Assembly (NCBI RefSeq): GCF_030704535.1
Contig: NC_081818.1
Coordinates: 7,553,501-7,617,500, forward strand
DNA length: 64,000 nucleotides
Direction of reading: 5' to 3'
Source of the DNA: Vitis vinifera
Lineage: Eukaryota; Streptophyta; Magnoliopsida; Vitales; Vitaceae
The position numbers and the translations under genes were made by a program. The notes below the pieces were generated by a model. That model did not search any database, was not told the origin of the DNA, and was given only the letters and a program-made list of their open reading frames with translations. Shown here piece after piece: positions 1-12,104 of the stretch. The first letter of the stretch is position 1, and each line of letters begins with the position of its first letter.

Positions 1-225
1 GATTTGAACTCAAATTGAATGTGTTAATAGATTGTCTAGGTCCTGATTTGATCTAATAATATGTTAATGTTTGATCAATATGTGAAAACAGATAATATAT
101 AAGTTAGTACCTTAGGTTATTTAGATTTATCTCATGTATTATGTGTGTTATATTCCTTATGAACTTGAAAAAAATTTATTTCCTATAATTATATTTGATG
201 TGATTCTTTTCATGGTTATGTAAAT

Positions 226-1783
226 TGTTGGATTCTTGGAAAAAATCCATCCAAGCCCTAGATCTCTCTATAGGGTAAATGCATTTATAGATCCTAAGTG
301 TAATAGAAACTAGATAACTCTTTTAAAAATCATTTTACGGTGACAAACAAGGAGAATATATACCTTGAATTTGGATGTTCCCAAATACCTTTTCCAATTG
401 TTATATATAAATAACCTCTAAGACCTAAGGATCTTTTACCTGAAAACTCTCCCTTGGATCTTAGCAATGGAGAAGGGTGAACTTCTTTACAGAAGAATAA
501 AGACTAAGGTATATATTCTCCCTCTTGAAGATAGCACTCCATCTCATGTGTCAAGATTGTCTAACCCTAAACTTCAAAGGGTTTGTAGAAACCTCCTTTG
601 TGGGTTTAAGTAAATGGAGCTCATCATGGGATTGGGTAACTTAATCTAACTTATTGAATTTTAATTAATTAATTAACCCTATTAGGCTTCAATTAATTAG
701 TTAATCCAATCTAGAAAGAGAATTTATAAGCTCTAATGCAACAATGCGTTTTTACCAAAACATCCTTATTCACACATGAATAAAAAACCTAAATGTCCCT
801 TAAAAGAACATGCCACCAAAGAACATGAGGTCAATTAGAGACCACTAAGACCTACAGAAAAATCTTAGCTCCTTTAAAATTTAATTATGAAGTTGACTCA
901 ATATTATACTAAAGAAAGTCAATTACATTCCAATATCTTATTATATTAGATTGAGAGAGAAAACTTAGGTTCATGACTTACTAACTACTATATGAAAAAT
1001 CCCCATGAATTGGTGTCCGTTATCTAACAAGTTATATAAAAGCTATCAACCTTACTTCCACTATTCTTGAGTCTCAAATCCTCCTATTATTTGATCAATT
1101 AACATATCCTATCTCACAAAGAGCATATATGTCAAATTCCATTAAATGAAATATCATGACCACAGTTTTGATGATCACAAGTCTTGAGGATCATGTAAGG
1201 GAACACACTATCTCAAACCCTTGAGATATTATGATGTCTATCTTGAGAATACATGTTGTTACTTCTGTTAATTAATAGTAATTCAATCTATACTAAATAA
1301 ATAACCACATCAGGGTCTCACCCAAAGATTAAAGTCATTTAAAACCTTAACACTAGCATAATATTCTCTCAATGTTGAGTTCCCATGCAACATAGTAGTT
1401 TAGTGAAATAATGATTACTCGATAGCTAATGTCATGATTCACCATTGGTTTTGTCCAATGTGTAATAATACATACTAGTGCACCCATCATGGGAAACCAA
1501 TCTTGATGAACAAAACAAGTCATCTCTCCAATTAGAGGAAGTGTACTATAATCTCAAATAGATTGTCTTAGTCCATGAATCAACTGTGAATAACTCGACA
1601 ACTTGTAAGGAACTCACGACTTAGATATTTTGTGCAACTTTTAATGCATCCAAGTCATGTACAATGCAAGTGATACAGACCTAGATGCTCAAATAAACCA
1701 TAGTGCAAAAGTAGGTTAGTAAAATGAAACTGAAAGCTCGTATTGTTATATCATGTCATGTTGTTATGGGCTTTATCCCAACA
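226..1783. mobile_element. Solo LTR (about 1.56 kb) of an LTR retrotransposon
   Basis: The segment begins TGTTGG and ends CCAACA, a perfect 6-bp terminal inverted repeat of the LTR kind. It is flanked by TAAAT on the left (221-225) and TAAAC on the right (1784-1788), a 4-of-5 target-site duplication. There is no open reading frame and no internal retrotransposon domain on either side, so it reads as a solo LTR left by recombination. A diverged relative, same strand, is present at about 54480-55325. Gypsy or Copia assignment is not possible from the LTR alone, and orientation is undetermined. Confidence 0.6.
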
Positions 1784-3140
1784 TAAACAACTTATTTTAT
1801 TGTTGGAATCATGAGAACTCAATTTACCTAGTATTTTTCCAAAAAATTTAATACCTAGGAGTACAATTTTATATCTTGATATTTTTGTGACTTAGTACAA
1901 AGTATCATTCTCAAGTAGCTTAATTTGATGATCTCGACTGTAGCTTATTTCCTTAGCTTATCATGGATGTTTAAATTAGGTTGTGTTGGGAGAAAGTTGA
2001 TTTTGATACTTGGATGTTTGATGCTTAGTTTGGATATTAAGACTACTATTGGTTGTATATATTGATTATGCTGTAGATATATCTAAGATATTTATTTGAT
2101 GTTCTACACGTGACATGTTTGATTGTGGTTATTAATCATCTTGTTCTCTATTTGGTGGTTTTGATTTTTTCTTATCATTTCTTTAAGTACCATATTTGGT
2201 ATCATGTTGAATATTCCTTGTTGCATTGGATCCTTTAATCTTTAGTTTAAATCTATAACTTTGATTTGGAGATAAAGTTTAGACCTCAAAAGTGTTTTAA
2301 ATTAACCCTAATCTTTGTTTCTCTTCTTAACAATTAAGCTCTAAATTCATTTGCAAGATTCTTCTTAATCTCATGTATGATCAATCAAAATGAGTTATCC
2401 AATGATCAAAAGAAGATCAAACATCTTTGGGACCAAGTTTGTAAAGCATTAAATATTCCTTATTGAGAAGAACTACATAGAGAATTAAAATATAGTTTTT
2501 TTAGAATTTTAATTTAATTATAAGAAAGAGCTAATACTAAATATTTTGATTTATTAAGGTAAATTTAGGTAGAAAATGATTTAATAATTAAAAATTTTAT
2601 TTATCAGAAGTATATACAAAATAAAGAATTAATTTTTTTTTTTTAAATTCATTGTTTGTGTTTTGCTTTAAGTGATTAGTTGAGTCTCTTATACTAAATA
2701 TATTTAATAGTTATTAGGCGATATTTAGTTTTAAGTGATTTAAAATTTACAATAAAAAATGCACAATAAAAAGCAAAGCATACCTTTTTTTCTCTTTTTC
2801 TTTTTTTCACTTTTTAATGGTTAGGTTTTTATTTTTTTTATTTTATTTTATCAAACACCCCTAATTTTTCACTCTCACTCTCTGACATAACCAAAATAAT
2901 ATTTAAGAACCTCATTGTATTTTGACTTAAGAATTTGGTGGTTTATAAAGTATATATAATTATTTGTTGCAACTCCAAGTTTTTGGCATCACATTTTCAA
3001 TTAAATTCTAACTTGGGGAGATCATGGAATTTATGGCCATGTCTTTTGAATGACTTAATATGAATTCATTGTTGATTTCCCATTAAATATAAAAGCATTG
3101 AATTTAAGGCATCAATTGTTTTGAATGTTAAAAGAAATGG
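1784..3140. other. AT-rich intergenic DNA, nothing recognised
   Basis: There are no open reading frames of note and no family motif on either strand. Long T and A runs occur around 2630 and 2790-2870. The latter resembles the A/T-rich MITE family seen at 38.35, 42.24 and 50.33 kb, but I could not define ends. Confidence 0.4.
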
Positions 3141-3149
3141 CTTTTGAGT

Positions 3150-3930
3150 TGTCATATAACCACTACTATTGTCACGAAATCCCACAATGACTTACTTTTT
3201 TCTATGTAAATATTATTTACTTTAGACATAATAAACCTTTACAGATTTAAACATATCTATATGGTTAAAAGAAAGCACACCACTTTTATAGTGCTAGAAA
3301 CTTATATTATTATTTTTAGATTATATGTATTTTTCTGATTTTAAAATGTGTTTACATGATTAAGAGAAGTATACCACATATATAATACTAGGAACTTTTT
3401 CCTCTAACCAATGTAAGATCTTACGACCACCCCTTTATGTACGCGTGAAATTCTCGTTGTACCCCATTGGATTATTAGACCACTTGGAACACTCACTTAG
3501 AGTCCCACAATAGGGTAGAGAATCAATTTTAATACAATTTATAATGACACATTCCTTTCCATGTATACTGTCAATAATTTAAAACATAGACGTGGGTAGA
3601 AGGAGCTCACTATATATAGTGTCAAGATTTTTTTTCTTTATTGATATTACAATCACATTTTCATGTAGACATCATATTTTCGTTATATCCTATGAGATTG
3701 TGGGTTCACTCTAAACGCTCACTCAAAAACTTATACTTGAATCGAGGATCAACTTTGATATTAATTATAAATATTGTTCACTTTGAGCCCTTATCATGAT
3801 GTTAATACGTGTTTATATGGTAGAGAAGTTCCTTATATAAATAGTGTTGGAAACTTAGTATTAGAAACTTCTTCTCCTAATCGATATAAGATATCACAAT
3901 GAATTTGTTACCTTTTGTATAAATACTATT
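3150..3930. repeat. Degenerate interspersed repeat with internal repetition
   Basis: Similar phrases recur at about 3255-3310, 3355-3420, 3595-3650 and 3815-3900: a TATATGGTT-like stretch, then AGAGAAGT, then a 'tatatagtgctaggaactt'-like stretch, and then 'aaccaatgtaagat'. It looks like several decayed copies of one element. Part of it (AATGTAAGATCTTACGACCACC) resembles a repeat common in grape that also appears in decayed form at 59.15-59.50 kb. No coding capacity. Confidence 0.4.
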
Positions 3931-5949
3931 TGATCTAATAAGCTAATCATGCAACTTAATTTAATCATCTCATGGGCCTAAAAAAATAATTTATCTTTTG
4001 AATTGTTTCTTTAGATTACTTTCTAAACAAATTTAATAAAGATATAATGCTCTATCTTATAGAAACATTGATTAATGATTTTGGTCAAAGAGTATAAGAT
4101 TAATCTTATGTTTGAAGGTGTTTCATTTTTCAAAACTTACTACTTTGACATTTGAAGTAAGAGAAAAACACAGTATAAAGCTTGCCAAAAAGCACACCAT
4201 TGACTTCAAACTTATAGTTAGAAGAAAAAAGGGCGAAATTCTGCATAAAAAAAGAGATATACTTGTTAACAAGTTGTATCCCAAAATTTTGTGTTGTCTG
4301 TTTTACTTGTAAAAGTCAAGTACACATGTTGCACCTACTAGAAGAAAAAAAGAAAGGTTACGTTCGACTCTACTCCCACCACTCGAATGCAGTCTTCAAA
4401 AGAAAAGCAAAGAAATTCTGCTCCTTTCACTTCACCACACAAAAACCCCCACCCATTAATTCCTTTTATTTTTGCTCTATGACTTCGTTGAGAATTGTAA
4501 CTAAAAAGAATTGATTGGGAAAAAGGAATTTATATAGAAAGGGATGAGTACGTACCCCAGTCCCCAATCCAGAAAGCAAGCAGACAGCTGGCTATAGGCT
4601 ATAGCTACCTCTAGACATTAAATATGTGGGATTATAATGGTAGATGGAAACATGGCACAAAGATGAAATAAATGAGGAAGATGTTAAGAAAGTTTGGGAC
4701 TCCCCTAGAACGGGGCACATGGGACTGAGGATACGACATCCAAACATGTCTCATGCCCTTGCTGGGTCCCTCCCTCTTCTCTCACTTCTCTCCCAATCAA
4801 TCTCTGCACATGCTTTGCCCCCCAAGTTGACCTGCTCCTTCTCAACCTCTTCCAAGTTCTATGTTTTATGTTCTATGTTTCAACTTCCAACTCACCACCC
4901 TCCCCTTTCTTCCATTGCTTCCCAGAAACTTCTCATACCTATTTAATCTAATTCCATACATGTCGTTCATCCACTATGATGCTTTATCCATGCTGGTTGA
5001 TGCCCCTCTTTCTTGTCCCTATTTCTATATATTTATTTAAACAAGTGATATACATAGATATGATCTTAAAAATAATATCTATTTATTAAATATAATTTTT
5101 TTTTATATTTAATCATCATTTCAGAGAATTTTAGGGTTTTTGGTATTGATCAAGTTACAATTTCAATAGCATATGATAATATCTTGCCAGTTTGATGATG
5201 ATACAAGTTTGAAAAAAAGATAAAGTAGATGCAGACAAGATATAAAACAATGAAATGTATAAAATAATAAAACTTTTTATAAATATCGATTTGGTACTAT
5301 AACAAGTTTGATTATTTATTATCTTTAATTATATTATTACTATTATTTTTCTTTTTCCTTTCACCTTCAAAGTTCATGATTTTACCATTTTCTCAAAGTT
5401 TCAATAAATGAATTATGAATAACAAGAAAGATGACACTCGAGACATCAAAACATCATCAAGATGTCTCAAAAAAGGTTTGATCATTTATATATGGTTATA
5501 TTTTACTCAAAGGCTTTATCATTTTTATATGATTATTATTTTTTTTCTAATCATGAATAACCTTTTGGATTATTATAAACACTCAAAAACATACTTTTGA
5601 AAAAAAAAAAAAAAAGAATAGAATATATTATTAAAAGGGTTTGATTTTCTCAAGCATTTTTAGGGAAACAACAAAGGCAACCAACCATGTGCAATGGTGT
5701 CGGTGCTTTGTTTGGCATAGTCGAAAAAGAGATTTTTATTTCTTTTATCCAAAGCCACATAAAATGTACTTATATATTTATAAATATATTAGGTGTGAAT
5801 ATGAGAAAGTTTAATTCTTGCACTCCTCCATTTTTGTGAGCACATGGTTAATGCTTTTCATATTTTATTTTTCTTCTCTTTTCTACTTTCATGTTCCCAC
5901 TCTTCTACCTCTGCTAAAATCTAGAAATGGGTACAATAGAATTTCTGTT
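3931..5949. other. Intergenic DNA, with a GC-richer unassigned block at 4540-4960
   Basis: Most of this stretch is AT-rich without features. The block 4540-4960 is less AT-rich, pyrimidine-rich on the + strand and holds a 100-codon reading frame (4644-4946) with no recognisable domain. It lies about 2.2 kb upstream of the Aux/IAA start and could be a distal promoter or an old gene fragment. Nothing in the sequence decides this. Confidence 0.35.
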
Positions 5950-6385
5950 GCATGTAAATACCATAAAACATAAAACATAAAAACATATTTGAGAACTATT
6001 TTTAAGAACGATTTTCTATTCCCTAAAACATAAAAACAAGAAAATATATTTGATAACTAAAAAATGTTTTATATTTTCTATTATAAAAAAAAGGTGTTTT
6101 TAGATATCTTGTAATTATTTTTTATTATTTTTATTTGTTTTTTATGACCATTTTAGATAATAATTATATAAGAATGTAGAATGATTATAAATAAAATACT
6201 GGATATAAAAATTATTTTTCAAGCATATTTAAAAATATTAAAAACCAGTTAAAAATATTTTAAATTCTCAAACATACTTTTATTCTATAAAACATTAGAA
6301 AATTGTTTTCAAAAACTGTTCTAAAAAACCATTTTTTCAAAACCATTTTAAAAAATAATTACCAAATAGAATCTTATTTTCTAAG
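5945..6385. mobile_element. Fold-back MITE-like element
   Basis: The left part (about 5985-6080, 'tttgagaactatttttaag...') is complementary with mismatches to the right part (about 6270-6385, '...ctgttctaaaaaaccattttt'), giving a long imperfect hairpin with an AT-rich centre. It has no reading frame. The layout matches short hAT-type fold-back elements. Exact ends and a target-site duplication are not clear. Confidence 0.45.
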
Positions 6386-6400
6386 ATCAATCTTAAGTAA

Positions 6401-6576
6401 GGTTTGTTTTTTGACTAAATATCAATTAAAAGTAATCTACTAATATCAATCAATATAACTAAAATGAACTATTATTAATAAATTTGATTTATTGATTGAT
6501 ATCAATAAATTACTTTTAACTTACTAGAAAAAATTAAATATTTTTATTTTTTTTACTCAACCAAAAAATAAACACC
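6401..6576. mobile_element. Small fold-back MITE (about 176 bp)
   Basis: GGTTTGTTTTTTGACTAA at the left end is mirrored by the complement of the right end (GGTGTTTATTTTTTGGTTGA). The inner arms AGTAATCTACTAATATCAATCAAT and ATTGATTGATATCAATAAATTACTT pair closely around a short AT loop. This is a classic miniature inverted-repeat element inserted about 560 bp upstream of the Aux/IAA start codon. Confidence 0.55.
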
Positions 6577-6923
6577 ACCCTGTTTCATATTGTGGATAAG
6601 GAGGGTAGTGTTCAAGACTTAGATTATATTTTATTTTTTCTTTATATGCATGATTAAAGTTTAAGGATGAAAAAAATTGGGAAGACTTTGAAATTTGTTA
6701 ATTAAAAAATATTTTACCTTAGCGAAAAAAAAAAAAAAGGTTTAATGTGGAGCCAAGGAGAGGAAAAAAAGGGCAGCAAAGGGAACTGGTGTGTCCACCA
6801 CAATAATACGCACAATTACATCATCCATTGCGTCACTTTCTCGACAGCCCATGGCCACATCCGACCAATCTCATCCTTCCACGTTGCCCCCATCTCCACC
6901 CTCCATTCCCTCCTCCCTCCCCT

Positions 6924-6930
6924 TATATTA
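6924..6930 (+). promoter_or_regulatory. Candidate TATA element of the Aux/IAA gene
   Basis: TATATTA lies in a pyrimidine-rich tract about 210 bp upstream of the chosen ATG, which would give a 5' UTR of roughly 180 bp. The UTR would contain a short CAACCC repeat (about 6998-7022) and TC-rich sequence. This is inferred from position only. Confidence 0.3.
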
Positions 6931-7136
6931 TCACCCTCCATTCCCTTAACGTCCCCTTCTTCTTCTTACTCTTCACATGCACTTCCTTTACAAATCACAA
7001 CCCCAACCCCAACCCCAACCCCAAATTCAAACCTAGACTGTGCTTTCACTTCTCAGAAGCAAATTAAGCAGAGAAATTACAAGCCCTTGTGAGAGAGCTT
7101 TGAGGTGTGTAGTTGTCCGTTCTCTTTGCCGTAAAA

Positions 7137-8888
7137 ATGGCTAGCATTGTGTGTGCTGAGCGCGATAAATTTAACCTCAATTATGAAGAGACTGAGCTGC
7201 GTTTAGGCTTAGGCTTGCCTGGCGGAGGTGGAAACGATGGCGATGTCTCCAAGACTAGCGGGAAGAGAGGGTTCTCAGAAACTGTTGATTTGAAGCTTAA
7301 TCTTTTGTCTAAAGATTCTGTGGCAGATCAAGCCGAGAAGATGAAGGAGAAGAGTGCTCTTCCTCCATCCAACGACCCGGCAAAACCACCAGCCAAGTAA
7401 GTTCTGTTTTCTTGAGTTCTAGGTTTTTTTTCTCTTGATATTGGCATGAAAAAGGAAAAAAAGAAAAAGAAAAAGGTAGTAAGGAGATCAGAAAAATATG
7501 GGGCATCTCCTAAAAGTCTGTTTGATTTTAGTAGTGTTTTTCTTTTAAAATTTCTCTGCATAATCCACCACTTTTCCTTGAAATTCTGTTTGGTAAGATT
7601 GGAAATTTGAAGGGAGAGAGAAAAAACAGTGAAGTTCCTCAGACACTCAAAAATAATTTCCCTTGAATTAGAAAATTCTTGGAATTATCTTAATTTTGTT
7701 CACATGGATGGAGGAAATCAAAGGAGACGTGTCTGCATTACACCCTAGGCCCCATTGGAGATGAATATTTTAAGGGCTGTGGTTTATTGTTGAGAAAACA
7801 CAAAGGAAAAGAACAAAACATTTCGAATCTTTACTTTTTCTCAACCACCAAACAGTGGAGGTAAAACAAAGAGGGGACAGCATTGTCTATAGTACAAGCA
7901 TTGCATTTTGAAATCAGCATATTTGCTGTCTTAATTATTGGAGTGAGTTCACAAACCTTCACACTGCTCATGACCATGAAAAATAATTAAATAAATATAA
8001 TTCCAAAATTTAAAAAAAAAAAAAAAAGAAGAAGAACTGTTCTTTGACTTAATGCTCGTCTTAATATGCTTTTTCTTTCCTTTTTTTGGATCTAAAACCC
8101 AATAATGATCAATTTTTCAGGGCACAAGTGGTGGGTTGGCCTCCGGTGAGATCGTTCCGAAAGAACATCTTGACAGTGCAAAAGAACAGCAGTGAGGAGG
8201 AGAAGGCTAGCAGCAGTGCAGCATTTGTGAAGGTTAGCATGGATGGTGCACCATACCTACGTAAGGTGGACTTAAAGATGTACAAGAGCTATCAAGAACT
8301 CTCTGATGCCCTAGGCAAAATGTTCAGCTCCTTTACTATTGGTAATTCTATCTTCCACAAAATTTATGAGAGCCAACATGAGATGAAAAAGAAAATTTCT
8401 AACTTAGTCTACCTATTTGTGAAAATATTTTAGGCAACTGTGGATCACAAGGAATGAAGGATTTCATGAATGAGAGCAAATTGATCGATCTTTTGAACGG
8501 TTCCGATTACGTGCCTACTTATGAAGACAAAGATGGAGACTGGATGCTTGTTGGAGACGTGCCATGGGAGTAAGTTACAACATTTGACAATATTTTCCAA
8601 TTTAAATTGTTTCAAAGGCTTACATCAATTAATCCATAGATTTTACTAATTAATCCTTCTTTGGAATTTGAATCAGGATGTTCGTCGAATCTTGCAAGCG
8701 CTTGCGCATAATGAAAGGATCCGAGGCCATCGGACTTGGTTAGTCATATATACTTGCTGCAACTCATGATCATTATGGTTATGTTCAAAATTTTCACCAC
8801 TTTTGCTGACTTAATCTCTTGTATTTGCTTGATTAATCAATGGCATGCAGCCCCAAGAGCAGTGGAGAAGTGCAAGAACAGAAGCTAG
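7137..8888 (+). CDS. IAA16-like: Aux/IAA transcriptional repressor (IAA14/IAA16 type), five exons, 238 aa
   Basis: Nuclear repressor of auxin-response (ARF) transcription factors and co-receptor with TIR1/AFB F-box proteins. Exons read from splice consensus: 7137-7396, 8121-8341, 8434-8569, 8677-8738 and 8851-8888 (717 bp, in frame throughout). The ATG at 7137 begins [10 protein letters not shown]. Domain I is LRLGLGLPG (residues 21-29), an EAR repression motif with one extra LG step. KR at 43-44 is the first half of the bipartite nuclear signal. The domain II degron VVGWPPVRS (90-98) is intact, so auxin-dependent turnover is expected. Domains III/IV form the PB1-like interaction region (about 121-208), with [16 protein letters not shown] and the acidic [16 protein letters not shown]. 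The end KCKNRS is typical of this clade. Length and five-exon layout fit the family. The closest Arabidopsis relatives by memory are IAA16 and IAA14, and which orthologue it is cannot be settled here. Introns 1-4 are 724, 92, 107 and 112 bp. Confidence 0.95.
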
Positions 8889-9031
8889 AGGCACCCATCC
8901 ACAGTCTGCCCATCAAAGGAAAGCCAGAAGCAGCTGAGGATCATGGATGGATGTGCTTGTATGGTGGTATGATATATAAATATGAGAGAGAAAAGAAGCT
9001 GGGAAATTGTATTAGGAGCAAGAAACAATAA

Positions 9032-11177
9032 CAGTACTACTTGTTCATAAGACTGTTGCTCAAAATTGTGTAGCTTTGTCTATTATCAATGGCTTCTTGT
9101 TAGTCTAATAACAACCCTCATGCATCGTCCTTTCTTGTTGTTGTGAGTGTTTTTTGGTTCCCTAGAAATTTTCAGTGCCATGTATTTTATTTGTAAGAGA
9201 TGAGAGATTCTCTGTCCCCAAATGTATACATTTTTTTTTTATATAATTTTTAAATTTTAAATTCATAATTGTAGTTTGGTTTCTTCGGTTGGGGAGACAA
9301 TGAAAATGATCCATGAAGCAAGCCAGCAGGGCCATGTGAATGCAGATGGGTGCATTTATTGAGCCCATTATTTTATGTGTCTGCATTTGGTGATTCATAA
9401 GGAATCTTGCAGTTTTAAATTCCTGAAAGATCGTATTGATATTGCATCTTAGAAAATGACAAGTTTGTATAATTTGTTTTCTTTTGACACATTCACAGCA
9501 TCATGAGTTACTTGTAACCGGAAACTTACATATCATTTATCAAACCTCTTTTCCGCTATTAATTTTAGAGTACGTTTTGATAGTAATTATAGGATGATTT
9601 TAACCTTTATAGTACTTAAAAATTTTTATCTTTCAAATGTTAAAAAAATTAAAAACACTTCTTAAAATCATTATTAAACAGACTTTTAGAGTGTGTTTGA
9701 TAGTGATTATTTTAGGAAACGTTACTAATCTTTTTAATACTTCAACGATAAAAAAATTCAGGTGTTAAAAATATTATAAACGCTTCTTACAATCACTACG
9801 AACTCTTAATTTACAATTCCAATAAATATGAGATGATAGCACCATGACTAAATGTTTTTGGATACATTTTCAATTTTTGGCCTATATATTTCCCATTTAT
9901 AGTTTTTAAAATCAGAAATACAATTTCTTTCACAAACAATATACTTTTGATACTTCGATATAAGTTTAAAAAAAAAAAAAAAGAAAATTGTTTTGATAGC
10001 ATTTTTGATAATATATTATATAAAAAATCAATAATTTATATTTTCTAATGGTTTGACCTCTTTTTAAAAATCACTTTGAAAGAAGATTCTATTTGAGAAC
10101 CATTATGATTAAAACGCTTTAATTTATGTAGTTTTTGTTAGTTGTGTTTTAAGGAAAATCACTTGGTATTTAAACATAAAATAAATAAAAAATTGTTTTG
10201 ATAGTGTTTTTCCTCAATATATTAATTCACATATTAAAGAAAAATACTTAAGTAAATTCTTATTTTCAAATATATGAAATATTTAAAAACAAATTCACAT
10301 GTTATAGAGTTGGGTTGAAGAATTAGCTTCATAAATATGATATTACCCATTAATCATAATATGGGATTTCTTAAAAAGTTTATGTAGGTATGAAACATTT
10401 AGCTGAAAACTCTTCTACATTAAAAAAAAGAAAGAAAAGAAAAAAAAAAGTTGACAGATCTAACTAAAGAACTACCATGGAAGGTGTAGGTTGAACAATG
10501 TTTGACTGTCATTTTCAATGTTGGGTCACCATAAAGAGGATGAGATTATTATTCTTGATCATATTTGTTTATTTGAGCGTTGTGATAATTGAAGACTAGT
10601 CCATCTTGGGATTGATTTTATAATGGAGCTAGTGTGGTTGGGACTTTTTTGTAGGATCTCCAGCATGAAACTAGGGATTTGTAGGATTTGGCCTCCCTTT
10701 CATGATTCTTACCCTCAAATTATTATTATTATTATTGTCTTATTCCATTAAATCGAATCTTCCCCCTTTTTTTATATATATATTGCATTAAAATCTTCAA
10801 TGGGATTGCAAATTTGGATGGGCCTTGTGGGTCATGGCACAGAGCAAAGCCCAAACTTGAGTGGGCTTTAATTTGAGCATTGGATCGGCCTGAGCCTCAT
10901 ACATAGCCTCTTGATAAAAGGACAACCCTTAAACAAAAGCCATTCAAATCTCCAAAACAACTTTTATTTCCCTTTATCCTAATTTAAATAATATATATAT
11001 ATATATATCCCATGCACACTAAGTCATAAAATATCCAAAAGACACTTTTTTTTTTTTCTCAAATGAGACTTTAATGTCGGGTTCACGAGAGGTTTAAATC
11101 TATCATTACAAAATATAGATAATGTTTTAATAATTATTGTGAAATGTATGGTTTTAAGAGATGACATGTAAATTGTC
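9032..11177. other. Intergenic region with MITE copies and low-complexity DNA
   Basis: Contains the tandem fold-back pair at 9568-9806 (listed separately), further decayed fold-back sequence at about 10010-10310, a purine run near 10422-10449, an ATT repeat at 10720-10736 and an AT repeat near 10990-11008. The part 10450-10960 is less repetitive but has no recognisable gene. Confidence 0.4.
9568..9806. mobile_element. Two fold-back MITEs of one family in tandem (about 120 bp each)
   Basis: Copy 1 (about 9568-9690) and copy 2 (about 9688-9806) each start with a GTTTTGATAGTAATT or GTTTGATAGTGATT arm and end with its complement (ATCATTATTAAAC or ATCACTACGAAC), with 'ttaatact' near the middle. 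The same family appears, well preserved, at 56313-56441 and in decayed form at 50864-51115. They share a junction of a few bases. Confidence 0.5.
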
Positions 11178-11501
11178 AAGAATAATGGTTTCTTAAACTT
11201 AGACATTGAGGGTGATTCGAGAATAATTATAGATTATTATAACAAAAAAAGTAATATCCCTAGTTCTGTTATGTTATTAATGGAGGATATTTGGAAGTTA
11301 TCTCATGATCTAAATATTTATGATTGTTGTCATATTTATTGGAAAGCAAATAGAACAATAGATTGTTTAGTTAAAAAATACATTTTTAATTTAAGATCAA
11401 TCATTTGACGGTCAAATTTTTCTAAAGATGTTATAAAGTTTAATTTTCAAGATTATTATAGCTTATCTTTCATTCGAATTTGTATGCATTACACTTATTA
11501 A
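11178..11501 (+). pseudogene. Relic of a LINE-type RNase H domain (reverse transcriptase 3' end)
   Basis: One reading frame gives NNGFLNLDIEGDSRIIIDYY, then NIPSSVMLLMEDIWKL, then a CHIYWKANRTIDCLVKK stretch. This matches the RNase H-like C-terminal domain of plant non-LTR (L1-type) polyproteins, where an Asp in 'EGDS' and the 'h.RE.N..AD.LA' motif are landmarks. Here the latter reads YWKANRTIDCLVKK. An in-frame stop interrupts the frame at 11406-11408, and the frame closes at 11499-11501. Nothing upstream looks like the reverse transcriptase, so this is a 5'-truncated, decayed fragment. Confidence 0.6.
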
Positions 11502-12104
11502 TGATAATCAAGAATAACCTTAAAACCATGTTTGGTTACATATATATAACATGAGATAAAAATAAAAGATGACATAATTCGATATCTTAAAAGAATATAT
11601 ATATATATATATATATATATATCTATATATTATTTAAAAAGGTTTTTTAATAATTTAAAAAAAAATGTTATATGAGAACATGAGAATCATATAAGTAATA
11701 AAATCTAGGAGATTATTTAGTATATATGAATATTAAATAAAATTTAATGAATTTTGAAGTAGAAACAAGAAATAAAGTGAAATTGAGAAAATAAAAGTTA
11801 GAATAAAACTTTATTAGGTATCCATTTTTAATGAATTTTTTTTGGTCAAATTTTGCATTTATATATTGTAATAAAATATAAAATAAATAAATAAAATAAT
11901 ATCGTTATTTTTTGTTAAGGTTATTACCAATGTTTTTTGTTAGGCGTGTATTTTTTTTTTTTTGTTTCTATTGGCGTTTTTTGCTAAGATTTTGGTTGGG
12001 ATTTTTAGAGTTACTAGGCCTCTCAGTACAAAAATAAGACTGGGCAAACACTTGAGCTCAGCACAAACAGCTTATTAAGAAAGCAGAGAAAGCGGAGAGA
12101 AGCA
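11502..12104. other. AT-rich spacer with an (AT)n microsatellite
   Basis: An alternating AT tract lies at about 11597-11624. The rest is AT-rich without reading frames. A T-run (about 11950-11961) precedes the short signal-peptide-like frame at 12105. Confidence 0.4.

Noticed and set aside
4644..4946. 100-codon frame on the + strand upstream of the Aux/IAA gene
   Set aside because: No domain, a pyrimidine-rich translation of Ser/Leu/Pro type, and no splice or promoter context. It probably opens by chance in GC-richer DNA.
6745..7092. 115-codon frame just before the Aux/IAA start
   Set aside because: Covers the presumed promoter and 5' UTR. The Thr-Pro repeats come from the CAACCC run.
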